From: Pseudomonas sp. B6002
GTDB taxonomy: Bacteria; Pseudomonadota; Gammaproteobacteria; Pseudomonadales; Pseudomonadaceae
Length of the DNA: 64,000 bases
Assembly (NCBI RefSeq): GCF_013385985.1
Contig: NZ_JACAOY010000001.1
Span: forward strand, 190,210-254,209
Reading direction: 5' to 3'
The position numbers were made by a program, and so were the translations under genes. The notes under the pieces were generated by a model. It saw only the letters and a list, made by a program, of their open reading frames with translations. It was not told the origin of the DNA and ran no database searches. This document shows, in pieces, positions 10,710 to 20,510 of the stretch. The number at the start of each line of letters is the position of its first letter. Position 1 is the first letter of the stretch.

Positions 10710-10886
10710 TAGTTTGAATCTTCCGTCTGAGTGGTAGGAAATTTCGCCAATGAATTTATTTTCTCAATCGAAATCGGCAATCCGATAGAGCTGAAAGCCA
10801 CGGCCTGACTGGCCCCAAGCCCTTTCGGAAACCCACCCCGGCACGCTAACCGATTGAAGCAGAAGCGCTTTTCCTGGAATCTACGG

Positions 10887-10914
10887 TTGACACACCGAAG
10901 TTCCTCTGTAGAAT
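10887..10914 (+). promoter_or_regulatory. Sigma-70 promoter of initiator tRNA copy 1
   Basis: A perfect -35 box TTGACA (10887-10892) and a -10 box TAGAAT (10909-10914) are separated by 16 bases, ending 13 bases before the tRNA. Confidence 0.85.
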
Positions 10915-10927
10915 GCCGACACACAGA

Positions 10928-11004
<77 letters not shown>

Positions 11005-11010
11005 AACATC

Positions 11011-11043
11011 AAAAAAGGCTACTCGAAAGAGTGGCCTTTTTTG
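11011..11043 (+). terminator. Terminator of initiator tRNA copy 1
   Basis: AAAAAAGGC and GCCTTTTTT flank a loop with CTCGAAAGAG, giving a strong hairpin followed by T residues, starting 6 bases after the CCA end. Confidence 0.9.
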
Positions 11044-11053
11044 TGCGCGCTGA

Positions 11054-11133
11054 TTTTGTAGTGAGCGGGCTTGCCCCGCGCCAGCGGAATACCTGACACA
11101 CCGCCGCGCGGGGCGAGCCCGCTCACTACAAAA
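11054..11133. repeat. Long inverted repeat between the two initiator tRNA genes
   Basis: TTTTGTAGTGAGCGGGC at the left pairs with GCCCGCTCACTACAAAAG at the right, with further pairing of CGCGGGGC-type inner parts. It resembles the Pseudomonas REP family but with a GAGCGGGC core unlike the other copies in this window. Confidence 0.8.
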
Positions 11134-11206
11134 GCGTTTTCAATCGGGAACTTAGGTGGGCTGAGTGGCTAATTCACACTTATTTGACTCATATGGCCAT
11201 TAACGG

Positions 11207-11234
11207 TTGACACCCCGCCGCTGGACTGTAGAAT
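11207..11234 (+). promoter_or_regulatory. Sigma-70 promoter of initiator tRNA copy 2
   Basis: TTGACA (11207-11212) and TAGAAT (11229-11234) are separated by 16 bases, the same architecture as for copy 1. Confidence 0.85.
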
Positions 11235-11246
11235 GCCGCCCACAGA

Positions 11247-11323
<77 letters not shown>

Positions 11324-11329
11324 AACATC

Positions 11330-11362
11330 AAAAAAGGCTACTCGAAAGAGTGGCCTTTTTTG
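11330..11362 (+). terminator. Terminator of initiator tRNA copy 2
   Basis: The same AAAAAAGGC...GCCTTTTTT hairpin as after copy 1 starts 6 bases after the CCA end. Confidence 0.9.
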
Positions 11363-11602
11363 TATCCGGTGAAAAAGTTCTTCTGAAACAATGACATGGC
11401 ATATTTCATGAAACCCTACACGGTTTGTTGAGTCCATGTCTTTGCAAGCTATGCTCAATGCTCAAGCGCTACCCTCTACGACCAATGGCCGCTGTCGCCG
11501 CCCCCGGCGATACGCGTTAATATTTGTAATTATTTTGTCCATAGGGATTGGTAACTTGGCTGGATACCTCCATCCTGTCGCGCACAATCCACGAGGTGAT
11601 TG

Positions 11603-14245
11603 ATGCGCGCCAACTCGTCTGAACCACAAGACACTGTCACAGCAGAACAACCGATCACTCCCACTCGTTTGCGTTGGCTGGATCTGTTGAGCAAATACCG
11701 TCAGCCCATCGGGTTGGCCGTTACCCTGTTGCTGTTCGCAATCGCCCTGATCGCCTGCCGGCACCTGCTGCTGGAACTGGACCTCTACGCCCTCCACGAC
11801 TCGATCCTGGAAGTGCCCAAGCCTGCCCTGCTCGGTGCGTTTGCCGCCGCCGTGGCCGGTTTCATCATTCTGTTGGGCTACGAGTTTTCGGGGGCGCGTT
11901 ATGCCGGCGTGAAGCTGCCGGCCAAGACCCTGGCTCTTGGTGGTTTTACCGCCTTCGCCATCGGCAATGCCATTGGCTTGTCGATGCTCTCGGGCGGCTC
12001 AGTGCGTTACCGTTTATATGCACGTCATGGCATCGGGGCTTCGGAAGTGGCCCACATGACCGTGTTTGCCAGCCTGGCCCTCGGCACCGCCTTGCCACCC
12101 CTGGCAGCATTGGCGACATTGAGCAACCTGCCCGCTGCCGCGACCTACCTGCACCTGCCACAGATGGTGCTCGGCGGTATTGCAGGCGCGGTGCTGCTGC
12201 TGTCGACCGTGCTGTGCATCGGCATTTATCGTCGCAGGTTGCCGGAACAACCCTACCCCGACAACCTGCTGGTCAAGGCTGGCCGTCGTACCCTGCGCCT
12301 GCCGGGCCGCCGCCTGACGTTCCTGCAGCTGATCATCACCGCGCTGGACGTCGCCGCCGCTGCAACCGTCCTTTATATGCTGCTGCCGGAAGCGCCACCG
12401 TTCGGCCCGTTCCTGCTGGTGTACCTGCTGGCCCTGGCGGCGGGTGTACTCAGTCACGTACCGGGCGGCGTGGGTGTATTTGAAGCCATCCTGCTGGCCG
12501 CCTTTGCCGACAAGCTCGGCGCCGCGCCGCTGGCCGCCGCCCTGTTGCTGTACCGGATGATCTACGTGGTACTGCCGCTGTTGATCGCCTGTGTGTTCCT
12601 GCTGGTCAACGAAGCCCAGCGCTTGTTCCAGACCCAGCAGAGCCTGCGGGTTGCATCAGGCCTGGCGGCGCCGGTACTGGCCGTACTGGTTTTTTTGTCA
12701 GGCGTGGTCCTGCTGTTTTCCGGCGCCACGCCAGAAATCGACTCACGCCTGGAAAACATCGGCTTTCTGATTCCCCACCGCCTGATTGACGCCTCCCACT
12801 TTGGCGCCAGCCTGATCGGTGTGCTCTGCCTGCTGCTCGCCCAAGGCCTGCGCCGACGCTTGTCGGCAGCCTGGATGCTGACGATGGTGCTGCTGCTGAC
12901 CGGCGCCCTGCTCTCGCTGCTCAAGGGCTTCGACTGGGAAGAAGCCAGCCTGATGATCATGACCGCCGTGCTGCTGGCGATCTTCCGTCGCTCGTTCTAC
13001 CGCGCCAGCCGCCTGACTGAACTGCCGTTCTCGCCGCTGTACCTGGTGGCCAGTGTCTGCGTGCTGGGCGCTTCGATCTGGTTGCTGCTGTTTGCCTACC
13101 AGGACGTGCCGTACAGCCATCAACTGTGGTGGCAATTCACCCTGGACGCCAACGCCCCCCGTGGCTTGCGTTCGTTGCTGGGTGCCGCCGTGCTGCTGGT
13201 GATCGTGTCACTGACCTGGCTGCTGCGCACCGCACGCCCGGTCATCCACCTGCCGACTCCGGATGAGCTGGAACGCGCCACCAAGATCCTGATGGCCTCG
13301 TCTCAGCCTGACGGCGGCCTCGCGCTGACCGGCGACAAGGCGCTGCTGTTCCACCCCAACGATGAAGCCTTCCTGATGTACGCCCGTCGCGGGCGCAGCC
13401 TGGTGGCCTTGTATGACCCGATCGGCCCGACCCAACCCCGGGCCGAGATGATCTGGCAGTTCCGTGACCTGTGCGACATCCACCACGCCCGCCCGGTGTT
13501 CTACCAAGTGCGCGCCGAGAACCTGCCGTACTACATGGACATCGGCCTCACCGCGATCAAACTGGGTGAAGAAGCCCGCGTCGACCTGAAACGCTTTGAC
13601 CTGGAAGCCAAGGGCAAAGAGATGAAGGATTTGCGCTACACCTGGAACCGTGGCACCCGGGACGGCCTGTCCCTGGAGATCTTCGATCCGGGCCACGCAC
13701 CGATGGATGAACTCAAGGTCATTTCCGACGCCTGGTTGACCGGCAAGAACGTGCGGGAAAAAGGCTTTTCCCTGGGACGCTTCAGTGACGACTACCTCAA
13801 GCACTTTCGCATCGCGATCATTCGCTTCGAAGGGCGCCCGGTGGCCTTCGCCAACTTGCTCGAGACTTACAACCACGACCTGGCCAGCCTCGATCTGATG
13901 CGCGCCCACCCAGACGCACCCAAGCTGACCATGGAGTTCATGATGGTCGGCCTGATCCAACATTATAAGAACCATGACTACGCCCGCTTCAGCCTCGGCA
14001 TGGTGCCGTTGTCGGGCCTGCAACCGCGTCGCGGCGCCCCGTTGACCCAGCGCCTGGGTTCGATGGTGTTCCGCCGTGGCGAGCAGTTGTATAACTTCCA
14101 AGGTTTGCGCCGCTTCAAAGACAAGTTCCAGCCTGACTGGGAACCCCGTTACATGGCCGTGCCCGCAGGACTTGATCCGCTGGTGGCACTGGCCGATACC
14201 GCCGCCCTGATCGCGGGCGGCTTGACTGGATTGGTGAAACGCTGA
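11603..14245 (+). CDS. mprF: MprF: aminoacyl-phosphatidylglycerol synthase and flippase
   Basis: The 880-residue inner-membrane protein has an N-terminal half of about 14 hydrophobic segments (flippase domain, roughly residues 25-540) and a C-terminal cytoplasmic GNAT-like synthase domain (DUF2156, roughly 545-870; DKALLFHPNDEAFLMYARRGRS near its start). MprF transfers an amino acid from a charged tRNA to phosphatidylglycerol, lowering membrane negative charge and giving tolerance to cationic peptides; the Pseudomonas aeruginosa enzyme makes alanyl-PG. Which amino acid is used here cannot be read from sequence. The ATG at 11603 has GAGG upstream. The stop overlaps the start of the next gene (TGATG), implying translational coupling. 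Confidence 0.93.
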   Translation: MRANSSEPQDTVTAEQPITPTRLRWLDLLSKYRQPIGLAVTLLLFAIALIACRHLLLELDLYALHDSILEVPKPALLGAFAAAVAGFIILLGYEFSGARYAGVKLPAKTLALGGFTAFAIGNAIGLSMLSGGSVRYRLYARHGIGASEVAHMTVFASLALGTALPPLAALATLSNLPAAATYLHLPQMVLGGIAGAVLLLSTVLCIGIYRRRLPEQPYPDNLLVKAGRRTLRLPGRRLTFLQLIITALDVAAAATVLYMLLPEAPPFGPFLLVYLLALAAGVLSHVPGGVGVFEAILLAAFADKLGAAPLAAALLLYRMIYVVLPLLIACVFLLVNEAQRLFQTQQSLRVASGLAAPVLAVLVFLSGVVLLFSGATPEIDSRLENIGFLIPHRLIDASHFGASLIGVLCLLLAQGLRRRLSAAWMLTMVLLLTGALLSLLKGFDWEEASLMIMTAVLLAIFRRSFYRASRLTELPFSPLYLVASVCVLGASIWLLLFAYQDVPYSHQLWWQFTLDANAPRGLRSLLGAAVLLVIVSLTWLLRTARPVIHLPTPDELERATKILMASSQPDGGLALTGDKALLFHPNDEAFLMYARRGRSLVALYDPIGPTQPRAEMIWQFRDLCDIHHARPVFYQVRAENLPYYMDIGLTAIKLGEEARVDLKRFDLEAKGKEMKDLRYTWNRGTRDGLSLEIFDPGHAPMDELKVISDAWLTGKNVREKGFSLGRFSDDYLKHFRIAIIRFEGRPVAFANLLETYNHDLASLDLMRAHPDAPKLTMEFMMVGLIQHYKNHDYARFSLGMVPLSGLQPRRGAPLTQRLGSMVFRRGEQLYNFQGLRRFKDKFQPDWEPRYMAVPAGLDPLVALADTAALIAGGLTGLVKR

Positions 14246-15531
14246 TGATTCGACGCTCCTGGCGGTATGTATTGGCCTTTGTAGTGCTGCTCGCCCTGAT
14301 CCTGGGTGGCGGCTATTGGTACTGGAACCGCCCTGCCCCGCAACCGACCCTGGAGCAATTGCCCCAGGCCGACGGCTCTGTCATGACCCGCGTCACCCCG
14401 GCCGGCACGGCCAAAGCCCGCGTTGCCGTTGCGGTGCTGGCCGCTGACACCTTGAGCGACAGCCAACTGATTGCCCTGAGCCAGGGCGGCAAGGCACAGA
14501 TTGTCCAAGTGGTCTTGCCCAAAGATGACTGCACGTTGCAGGAGCAAGCCCTGCAAGGCGCCCTGAGCCAACTCAAGGGCCCGGCAACCCTCGTCAGCGG
14601 CATCGGCCCTGGCGCAGCGCTGGCATGGCGCTGGCTGGCCGCACAGAGCGACGACAAGGCCAACGCCATCTCCGTCGGCTTCGCCATGACGCAGGAAGGC
14701 TGCAAGGACCCATTGCCAAAAACCTCTGCCCACGGCAGCTGGCTGGTGGCCTGGAACGATAACCCTGACGATGATGCCGCCAGTTTCGTACGCGATACGC
14801 CGCGCGCAACCACCAGCATCAGTGACTACGACATTCACTACCCGCAAGTGCTGAACAACGAACTGCGCAAGCAGCTGGTGGGTTCGGACAACGGCGGCCT
14901 GGCCATTCCCGTGGTGGAAGTGCCCGCCGGCCAAGCCAAGGACACCGTGACCCTGTTCCTCTCCGGTGATGGCGGCTGGCGCGACCTGGACCGCGACGTG
15001 GCCGGCGAGATGGCCAAGATCGGCTACCCGGTGGTGGGCATCGACACCCTGCGCTACTACTGGCAGCACAAGACCCCGGAACAAAGCGCCAAGGACCTCA
15101 CCGAGCTGATGCAGCACTATCGGCAGAAGTGGGGCACCAAGCGCTTCGTGCTGACCGGCTATTCGTTCGGCGCCGACGTACTGCCGGCCATCTACAACCG
15201 CCTGCCGGAAAACGAGCAACAACGCGTAGATGCAATCATCCTGCTGGCATTCGCCCGCACCGGCAGCTTTGAGATTGAAGTGGAAGGCTGGCTGGGCAAC
15301 GCCGGTAAAGAAGCCGCCACCGGCCCGGAAATGGCCAAGCTGCCAGCGGACAAAGTGGTGTGCATCTACGGTGCCGAAGAAGTCGACGAGAGTGGCTGCA
15401 CCGACAAGACGGCCGTGGGCGAAGCCGTGAAGCTGCCTGGCGGGCATCACTTCGATGAGAACTACCCGGCGCTGGCCAAGCGGTTGGTGGACATCATCGT
15501 GAAGCACCAGGCCAAGGATAAAGCCGAGTAA
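14245..15531 (+). CDS. AcvB/VirJ-family periplasmic serine hydrolase, probable aminoacyl-PG hydrolase
   Basis: The 428-residue protein begins with a single hydrophobic N-terminal segment (VLAFVVLLALILGGGYWYW), so it is anchored or exported to the periplasm. The C-terminal half is an alpha/beta hydrolase with nucleophile Ser307 in GYSFG and a late GGHHF motif carrying the likely catalytic His. Homologues encoded next to mprF in P. aeruginosa and Agrobacterium/Rhizobium hydrolyse alanyl- or lysyl-PG, resetting the lipid pool. The ATG overlaps the mprF stop by one base, which strongly supports a joint role. The 'virulence factor' name of the family comes from Agrobacterium VirJ. Confidence 0.88.
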   Translation: MIRRSWRYVLAFVVLLALILGGGYWYWNRPAPQPTLEQLPQADGSVMTRVTPAGTAKARVAVAVLAADTLSDSQLIALSQGGKAQIVQVVLPKDDCTLQEQALQGALSQLKGPATLVSGIGPGAALAWRWLAAQSDDKANAISVGFAMTQEGCKDPLPKTSAHGSWLVAWNDNPDDDAASFVRDTPRATTSISDYDIHYPQVLNNELRKQLVGSDNGGLAIPVVEVPAGQAKDTVTLFLSGDGGWRDLDRDVAGEMAKIGYPVVGIDTLRYYWQHKTPEQSAKDLTELMQHYRQKWGTKRFVLTGYSFGADVLPAIYNRLPENEQQRVDAIILLAFARTGSFEIEVEGWLGNAGKEAATGPEMAKLPADKVVCIYGAEEVDESGCTDKTAVGEAVKLPGGHHFDENYPALAKRLVDIIVKHQAKDKAE

Positions 15532-15567
15532 TTCCAGGCCTACACAGGCTTATGTGGGGCTGGCTTG

Positions 15568-15654
15568 TGTGGGAGCTGGCTTGCCTGCGATGCAGTCACC
15601 ACGGTGTGTCAGTTACACCGGAGTGATGCTATCGCAGGCAAGCCAGCTCCCACA
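15568..15654. repeat. REP pair, TGTGGGAGCTGG family
   Basis: Inverted REP copies (TGTGGGAGCTGGCTTGCCTG and its complement) lie between the converging acvB-like and recJ genes. Confidence 0.9.
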
Positions 15655-15678
15655 TTTGTTTTGTGGTGTTGCCGAGAT

Positions 15679-17388
15679 CTAGCGCGGTTCGATGTGGGCA
15701 ATCATCAACTGCACCGTTTCATTGCCGCGAAACTCGTTCACATCCAGCTTGTAGGCCAATTCCACCCACTTCACCGTCGGGTTCGGCCAGACCTCCCGGT
15801 CCACCCCAAACGCAATCCCGTCCAGCTTCACCGACCCGCACTCGGTCTTGAGTACCACTTTGAGGTGGCGCTCCCCTACCACACGCTGCTCCACCAACTG
15901 GAACACCCCGTGAAACACCGGCTCGGGAAAGTGCTGGCCCCAGGGACCTGCGTGGCGCAGTGCGCGGGCCAACTCCAGGTGAAACTCTTCCACGGCCAGG
16001 GTGCCGTCGGACAGCAGGCGCCCGGTCAGGTCTTCTTCACGCAGTTGCCGACGCACTTCCGCATCAAAGGCTTCGGCAAACAGTGGGAAGTTTTCCTCAG
16101 ACAATGTCAGACCCGCCGCCATGGCGTGGCCGCCGTATTTGGCGATCAGGTTGGGGTGCTGGCTCGCGACCACCGCCAGCGCATCACGGATGTGAAAGCC
16201 CTGCACCGAGCGTCCAGAGCCCTTGAGCAGGCCGTCACCGGCGTCGGCGAAGGCAATGGTCGGGCGGAAGTAACGCTCTTTCATGCGCGACGCCAAAATC
16301 CCGATCACGCCCTGGTGCCACTCCGGGTCGAACAGGCACAAGCCGTAAGGCATTGACTCCACCGGCAGGTCCTTGAGCTGGGCCAAGGCCTCGCGCTGCA
16401 TGCCCTGCTCGATGGATTTACGGTCCTGGTTCATGCCATCCAGCTGCGCGGCCATTTCACGCGCGGCAGCAAAATCCGTGGTGAGCAGGCATTCAATGCC
16501 CAGGCTCATGTCATCCAGGCGCCCGGCTGCGTTCAGGCGCGGCCCGAGGATAAAACCGAGGTCGGTGGAGGTGATGCGCGCGGCATCACGCTTGGCCACT
16601 TCGAGGATCGCCTTGATCCCCGGCCGCGCACGCCCGGCGCGAATGCGCTCCAGGCCCTGATGCACGAGGATGCGGTTGTTCGCGTCCAGGGGCACCACGT
16701 CGGCCACGCTGCCCAGGGCGACGAGGTCGAGCAGTTCGCCAATGTTGGGCTGCGGCTTGTTCTCGTACCAACCCAGGCTGCGCAGGCGCGCACGCAGGGC
16801 CATCAGCACGTAGAAGATCACGCCTACACCAGCCAGGGCCTTGCTTGGGAACTCACAGCCGGGCTGGTTCGGGTTGACGATAGCGTCGGCCAGCGGCAGT
16901 TCGTCGCCGGGCAAGTGGTGGTCTGTCACCAGGACTTTCAGCCCCGCGGCTTTCGCCGCCGCCACGCCTTCGACGCTGGAGATGCCGTTGTCCACGGTGA
17001 TCAGCAACTGCGGCTTGCGCTGCAGGGCCACGGCGACGATTTCGGGGGTGAGACCGTAGCCGTATTCGAAGCGGTTCGGCACCAGGTAATCGACATGGGC
17101 CGCGCCGAGCAGACGCAAGCCCAGGGTGCCCACTGTGCTGGCCGTGGCGCCGTCGGCGTCGAAGTCACCGACGATGAGAATCCGCTGGCGCTGCTCCAAG
17201 GCGGTCACCAGCAAGTCCACGGCAGCATCGATGCCTTTGAGTTGCTGGTAGGGAATCAACCGCGCCAGGCTTTTATCCAGCTCGGCTTCCGACTGCACCC
17301 CGCGTGCGGCATAGAGACGGGTCAACAGCGGCGGCAATTCACCGAGAAACGGCAGGACAGCAGGCAAGGGGCGGGGATCGATACGCAT
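15679..17388 (-). CDS. recJ: Single-stranded-DNA exonuclease RecJ
   Basis: RecJ degrades single-stranded DNA 5'->3' in RecF-pathway recombination, mismatch repair and base-excision repair. The 569-residue length is typical. The DHH-family motifs are present in order: DFDADGATAS (about residue 76), the DNGISS motif, DHH in TDHHLPGDELP (about 157), and the DHHA1 domain with GGHAMAAGLTLS near residue 425. It starts at ATG 17388 (MRIDPRPLPAVLPF). Flanking REPs on both sides suggest monocistronic expression. Confidence 0.97.
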   Translation of the reverse strand: MRIDPRPLPAVLPFLGELPPLLTRLYAARGVQSEAELDKSLARLIPYQQLKGIDAAVDLLVTALEQRQRILIVGDFDADGATASTVGTLGLRLLGAAHVDYLVPNRFEYGYGLTPEIVAVALQRKPQLLITVDNGISSVEGVAAAKAAGLKVLVTDHHLPGDELPLADAIVNPNQPGCEFPSKALAGVGVIFYVLMALRARLRSLGWYENKPQPNIGELLDLVALGSVADVVPLDANNRILVHQGLERIRAGRARPGIKAILEVAKRDAARITSTDLGFILGPRLNAAGRLDDMSLGIECLLTTDFAAAREMAAQLDGMNQDRKSIEQGMQREALAQLKDLPVESMPYGLCLFDPEWHQGVIGILASRMKERYFRPTIAFADAGDGLLKGSGRSVQGFHIRDALAVVASQHPNLIAKYGGHAMAAGLTLSEENFPLFAEAFDAEVRRQLREEDLTGRLLSDGTLAVEEFHLELARALRHAGPWGQHFPEPVFHGVFQLVEQRVVGERHLKVVLKTECGSVKLDGIAFGVDREVWPNPTVKWVELAYKLDVNEFRGNETVQLMIAHIEPR

Positions 17389-17455
17389 GGGGTGAAAGGT
17401 GCTTCTCTTCTAATACAACGGTTAAACAGCAATTCTGAATACAACACAAATCAAC

Positions 17456-17544
17456 TGTGGGAGCTGGCTTGCCTGCGATAGCGGTGGGTCAGTTGGCACA
17501 TCTGCTGCCGATACACCGCTATCGCAGGCAAGCCAGCTCCCACA
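17456..17544. repeat. REP pair, TGTGGGAGCTGG family
   Basis: Outward-matching inverted REP copies lie in the recJ-yaeQ gap. Confidence 0.9.
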
Positions 17545-17562
17545 CAAAGAGTTCCTGCCCGT

Positions 17563-18105
17563 TCAGTCGCGTCCGCCAGCCAGCCATTGCAATTGCACTT
17601 CATGCTGGCCACGGTCGTCGGTGACGAAGATCGTGCCTTCGCTGATCATCACGTCCCACTTGATCACCCGGGGCATGTCCTTGGCCAGTGTCTCAAGGAC
17701 TTCCTGCGGTACGGCGGCGATGTGCACGTTTTTCAGATTGTTCGCCACTGGCACGACCTTGCCTTCCCACACACGCAGGCTGCCGTAGGCCAGCAGGCTG
17801 GTGCGTTCGGTACGACGCGAGCACCAGGTCAGGCGGTCGGCGTCGGGTTGGCCGACTTCGATCCAGTGCAGCACCCGGTCATCCAGGCTTTTTTCCCACA
17901 GGGCGGGTTCGTCTACGTCCGACAGGCCACGTCCGAACGACAGCTGCTCGTTGTACCAGAGGGCGTAGGCCAGCAGGCGCACGGTCATGCGTTCTTCGGT
18001 TTCCGAAGGATGGCGGGCGATGGTCTGTTTGACACTCTCGTACACCGAGCGGTCGAGGTCGGTGAGGTTGAGTTCGAATTTATAGGTCGTGGACGGCTGG
18101 GCCAT
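17563..18105 (-). CDS. YaeQ family protein
   Basis: The 180-residue protein matches YaeQ throughout (TTYKFELNLTDLDRSVYE at the start; ETEERMTVRLLAYALWYNE in the middle). YaeQ folds like a PD-(D/E)XK nuclease but no activity is established; an early report that it compensates for loss of RfaH was not upheld. It stands upstream of recJ on the same strand, separated by a REP. Confidence 0.9.
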   Translation of the reverse strand: MAQPSTTYKFELNLTDLDRSVYESVKQTIARHPSETEERMTVRLLAYALWYNEQLSFGRGLSDVDEPALWEKSLDDRVLHWIEVGQPDADRLTWCSRRTERTSLLAYGSLRVWEGKVVPVANNLKNVHIAAVPQEVLETLAKDMPRVIKWDVMISEGTIFVTDDRGQHEVQLQWLAGGRD

Positions 18106-18253
18106 GAACGGGCTTCTAGAGACAGGGAAAGGCGGCCAGTCTAACCGATGGCGAGGTCATTCAACGAATACTGAGCTGCATCATCCTTATCACTGGGCCC
18201 CTCGCCTATGTTAAAAGGCATTCCACCACAGCCCTGCACAGACAAGGATCCTC

Positions 18254-19453
18254 ATGTCGTTTAACGCCAAACCGCTTGCCGGCCTGAAAGTCATCGAACT
18301 GGGCACCCTGATTGCCGGGCCGTTCGCCTCGCGTATCTGCGCCGAATTCGGCGCCGAGGTGATCAAGGTCGAATCCCCGGATGGCGGCGACCCGCTGCGC
18401 AAATGGCGCAAGCTGTATGAAGGCACTTCGCTGTGGTGGTTCGTGCAGGCCCGTAATAAAAAATCGCTGACGCTGAACCTCAAGCACCCGGACGGCCTGG
18501 CAATTCTCAAGCAACTGCTGGCAGACGCCGACATCCTGATCGAGAACTTCCGCCCCGGCGTGCTGGAAAAACTCGGCCTGAGCTGGGAAACCCTGCATGC
18601 ACTGAACCCGAAATTGGTGATGGTGCGGCTGTCGGGCTTTGGCCAGACCGGGCCGATGAAAGACCAGCCGGGGTTCGGCGCCGTGGGCGAGTCCATGGGC
18701 GGGTTGCGCTACATCACCGGGTTCGAGGATCGCCCGCCCGTGCGCACCGGCATCTCCATCGGCGATTCGATTGCGGCCTTGTGGGCGGTGATCGGTGCGC
18801 TGATGGCGTTGCGTCACCGCGAGGTCAACGGCGGGCTCGGCCAGGTGGTGGATGTGGCGCTGTACGAAGCCATTTTCGCCATGATGGAAAGCATGATTCC
18901 GGAGTTCGACGTGTTCGGTTTCATTCGCGAGCGCACCGGCAACATCATGCCCGGCATCACGCCCTCTTCCATCCACACCAGTGCCGACGGCAAGCACGTG
19001 CAGATCGGCGCCAACGGTGATGCGATCTTTAAGCGTTTCATGAGCGCCATCGGCCGTGACGACCTGGCCAACGACCCCGCGCTGGCCAGCAATGATGGGC
19101 GTGACAGCCGCCGTGATGAGCTATACGGCGTGATTGATCGCTGGGTCAATTCGTTGCCGCTGGAGCAGGTGGTCGACCAACTCAACAAGGCCGAAGTGCC
19201 TGCCAGCCGTATCTACAGTGCCGAAGACATGCTGGGCGACCCGCAGTTTCTCGCCCGGGAAATGTTCCTCAAGGCGCGGTTGCCAGGGGGCAAGGACTTC
19301 AAGATGCCTGGCATCGTGCCCAAGCTTTCCGATACGCCAGGCAGTTGTGAATGGGTGGGCCCACAATTGGGTGAACACAACAGCGTAGTGCTCAATGAGC
19401 TGGGCTACGACGCCCTGGCCATCACCCGCTTGCGCGAGGCTGGCGCGATCTGA
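18254..19453 (+). CDS. CaiB/BaiF-family CoA transferase
   Basis: The 399-residue protein shows the class III CoA-transferase pattern: GLKVIELGTLIAGPFASRICAEFGAEVIKVE at the start (a Rossmann-like CoA site) and the GFGQTGP motif. Enzymes of this family move CoA between carboxylic acids through an aspartyl-CoA thioester. The substrate cannot be told from sequence; no carnitine or oxalate genes lie nearby. The next gene begins inside its stop codon (TGATG). AAGGAT precedes the ATG at a suitable distance. Confidence 0.9.
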   Translation: MSFNAKPLAGLKVIELGTLIAGPFASRICAEFGAEVIKVESPDGGDPLRKWRKLYEGTSLWWFVQARNKKSLTLNLKHPDGLAILKQLLADADILIENFRPGVLEKLGLSWETLHALNPKLVMVRLSGFGQTGPMKDQPGFGAVGESMGGLRYITGFEDRPPVRTGISIGDSIAALWAVIGALMALRHREVNGGLGQVVDVALYEAIFAMMESMIPEFDVFGFIRERTGNIMPGITPSSIHTSADGKHVQIGANGDAIFKRFMSAIGRDDLANDPALASNDGRDSRRDELYGVIDRWVNSLPLEQVVDQLNKAEVPASRIYSAEDMLGDPQFLAREMFLKARLPGGKDFKMPGIVPKLSDTPGSCEWVGPQLGEHNSVVLNELGYDALAITRLREAGAI

Positions 19454-20340
19454 TGGCTCGCCGCGCCAGGCGCTGGTTCAGGCAAGTGTGCCTCGCCATG
19501 GTCATGCTCTGCAGTGGGTGGCCACTCTTGGCCAACGCCGAGGACACCTTGATCTGGCTGCTGCGCGACTTGCCGCCACTGACCATTTTCGAAGGACCAC
19601 AGAAAGGCCAGGGCGCGCTGGACGCGCTGTTGCCGATGCTCAAGGAGCGGCTGCCGGAATATCGGCACCAGATCCTGCACGTCAATCGCGCCCGCGGCAC
19701 GCAAATGCTGCGCGAGCCCTCGTTCACCTGCGACCCTTCGCTGCTGTGGACACCTGAGCGGGCCAGCTACGTGGTGTTTTCGGACCAGGCCTTTGTGGTG
19801 GCCAGCAACGTGGTGATGATCCGCCGCAGCAAAGAGCAAGCGATGGCGCCCTATATCGTCGACGGCCAGTTTGACCTGCAGGCGTTTCTCGAAGCGCGCA
19901 ATGCACGCCTGGGGGCAATTGCCGAGCGCAGCTATGGCCCGGCCATCGACGAGCGGCTCAAGCACGCCGCGCCTCATCGACTTGCCCTGCATTACGGTAA
20001 CGACGCGCTCGGTAGCCTGTTGCAGATGCAGCGTCTTGGCCGACTGGAGGCGGTACTGGGCTATTGGACGGAAATTCGTTACCACGCTCAGCAGCAGGGT
20101 ATCGACCCCCAGGATCTGGTGTTCTTCCCGATAAAAGGTTCCGCGCCCTACCAACGCACCTATATCGGCTGCTCCGACACCACCCAAGGGCGACAGGCTA
20201 TCGAACGCATCAATGCGGTACTGCGAGATATCCCACAACGGGAAGTACAACAGTCTTACGCCTCATGGCTGGACCCTGCCACACGCGAGCGTTACCTGTC
20301 GGATAACCCGAGCTTTTTCCAGGATTCACCCGTCCCCTGA
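19453..20340 (+). CDS. Periplasmic solute-binding-like protein (TIGR02285 type)
   Basis: The 295-residue product has a signal peptide (cleavage probably after WPLLANA) and the two-lobed pattern of a type II periplasmic binding protein, as in the TIGR02285 group of SBP_bac_3 relatives. No permease or ATPase genes are adjacent, so it may be a stand-alone sensor or binding protein. It overlaps the CoA-transferase stop by one base and is presumably co-expressed, although a functional link is not evident. The ligand is unknown. Confidence 0.7.
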   Translation: MARRARRWFRQVCLAMVMLCSGWPLLANAEDTLIWLLRDLPPLTIFEGPQKGQGALDALLPMLKERLPEYRHQILHVNRARGTQMLREPSFTCDPSLLWTPERASYVVFSDQAFVVASNVVMIRRSKEQAMAPYIVDGQFDLQAFLEARNARLGAIAERSYGPAIDERLKHAAPHRLALHYGNDALGSLLQMQRLGRLEAVLGYWTEIRYHAQQQGIDPQDLVFFPIKGSAPYQRTYIGCSDTTQGRQAIERINAVLRDIPQREVQQSYASWLDPATRERYLSDNPSFFQDSPVP

Positions 20341-20360
20341 CAAATCCCAGGCAAAAAGAA

Positions 20361-20394
20361 ACCCCGAAGAGTGGGGAGACACTTCGGGGTTAAA
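20361..20394 (+). terminator. Terminator-like hairpin
   Basis: AACCCCGAAG pairs with CTTCGGGGTT across a G-rich loop, 20 bases after the preceding stop. The T-tract is poor (TTAAAC), so termination here is only likely. Confidence 0.55.
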
Positions 20395-20510
20395 CGTGGC
20401 CTACAAAGACCAGTACGACAAGCCACAAACACCGGAGCACAATGCTTGCTCTTGCCGTTATAAAGTCTGACCGGCCATGATGTAGGAAGTTTCCTCAGAT
20501 AAACTTTTCT

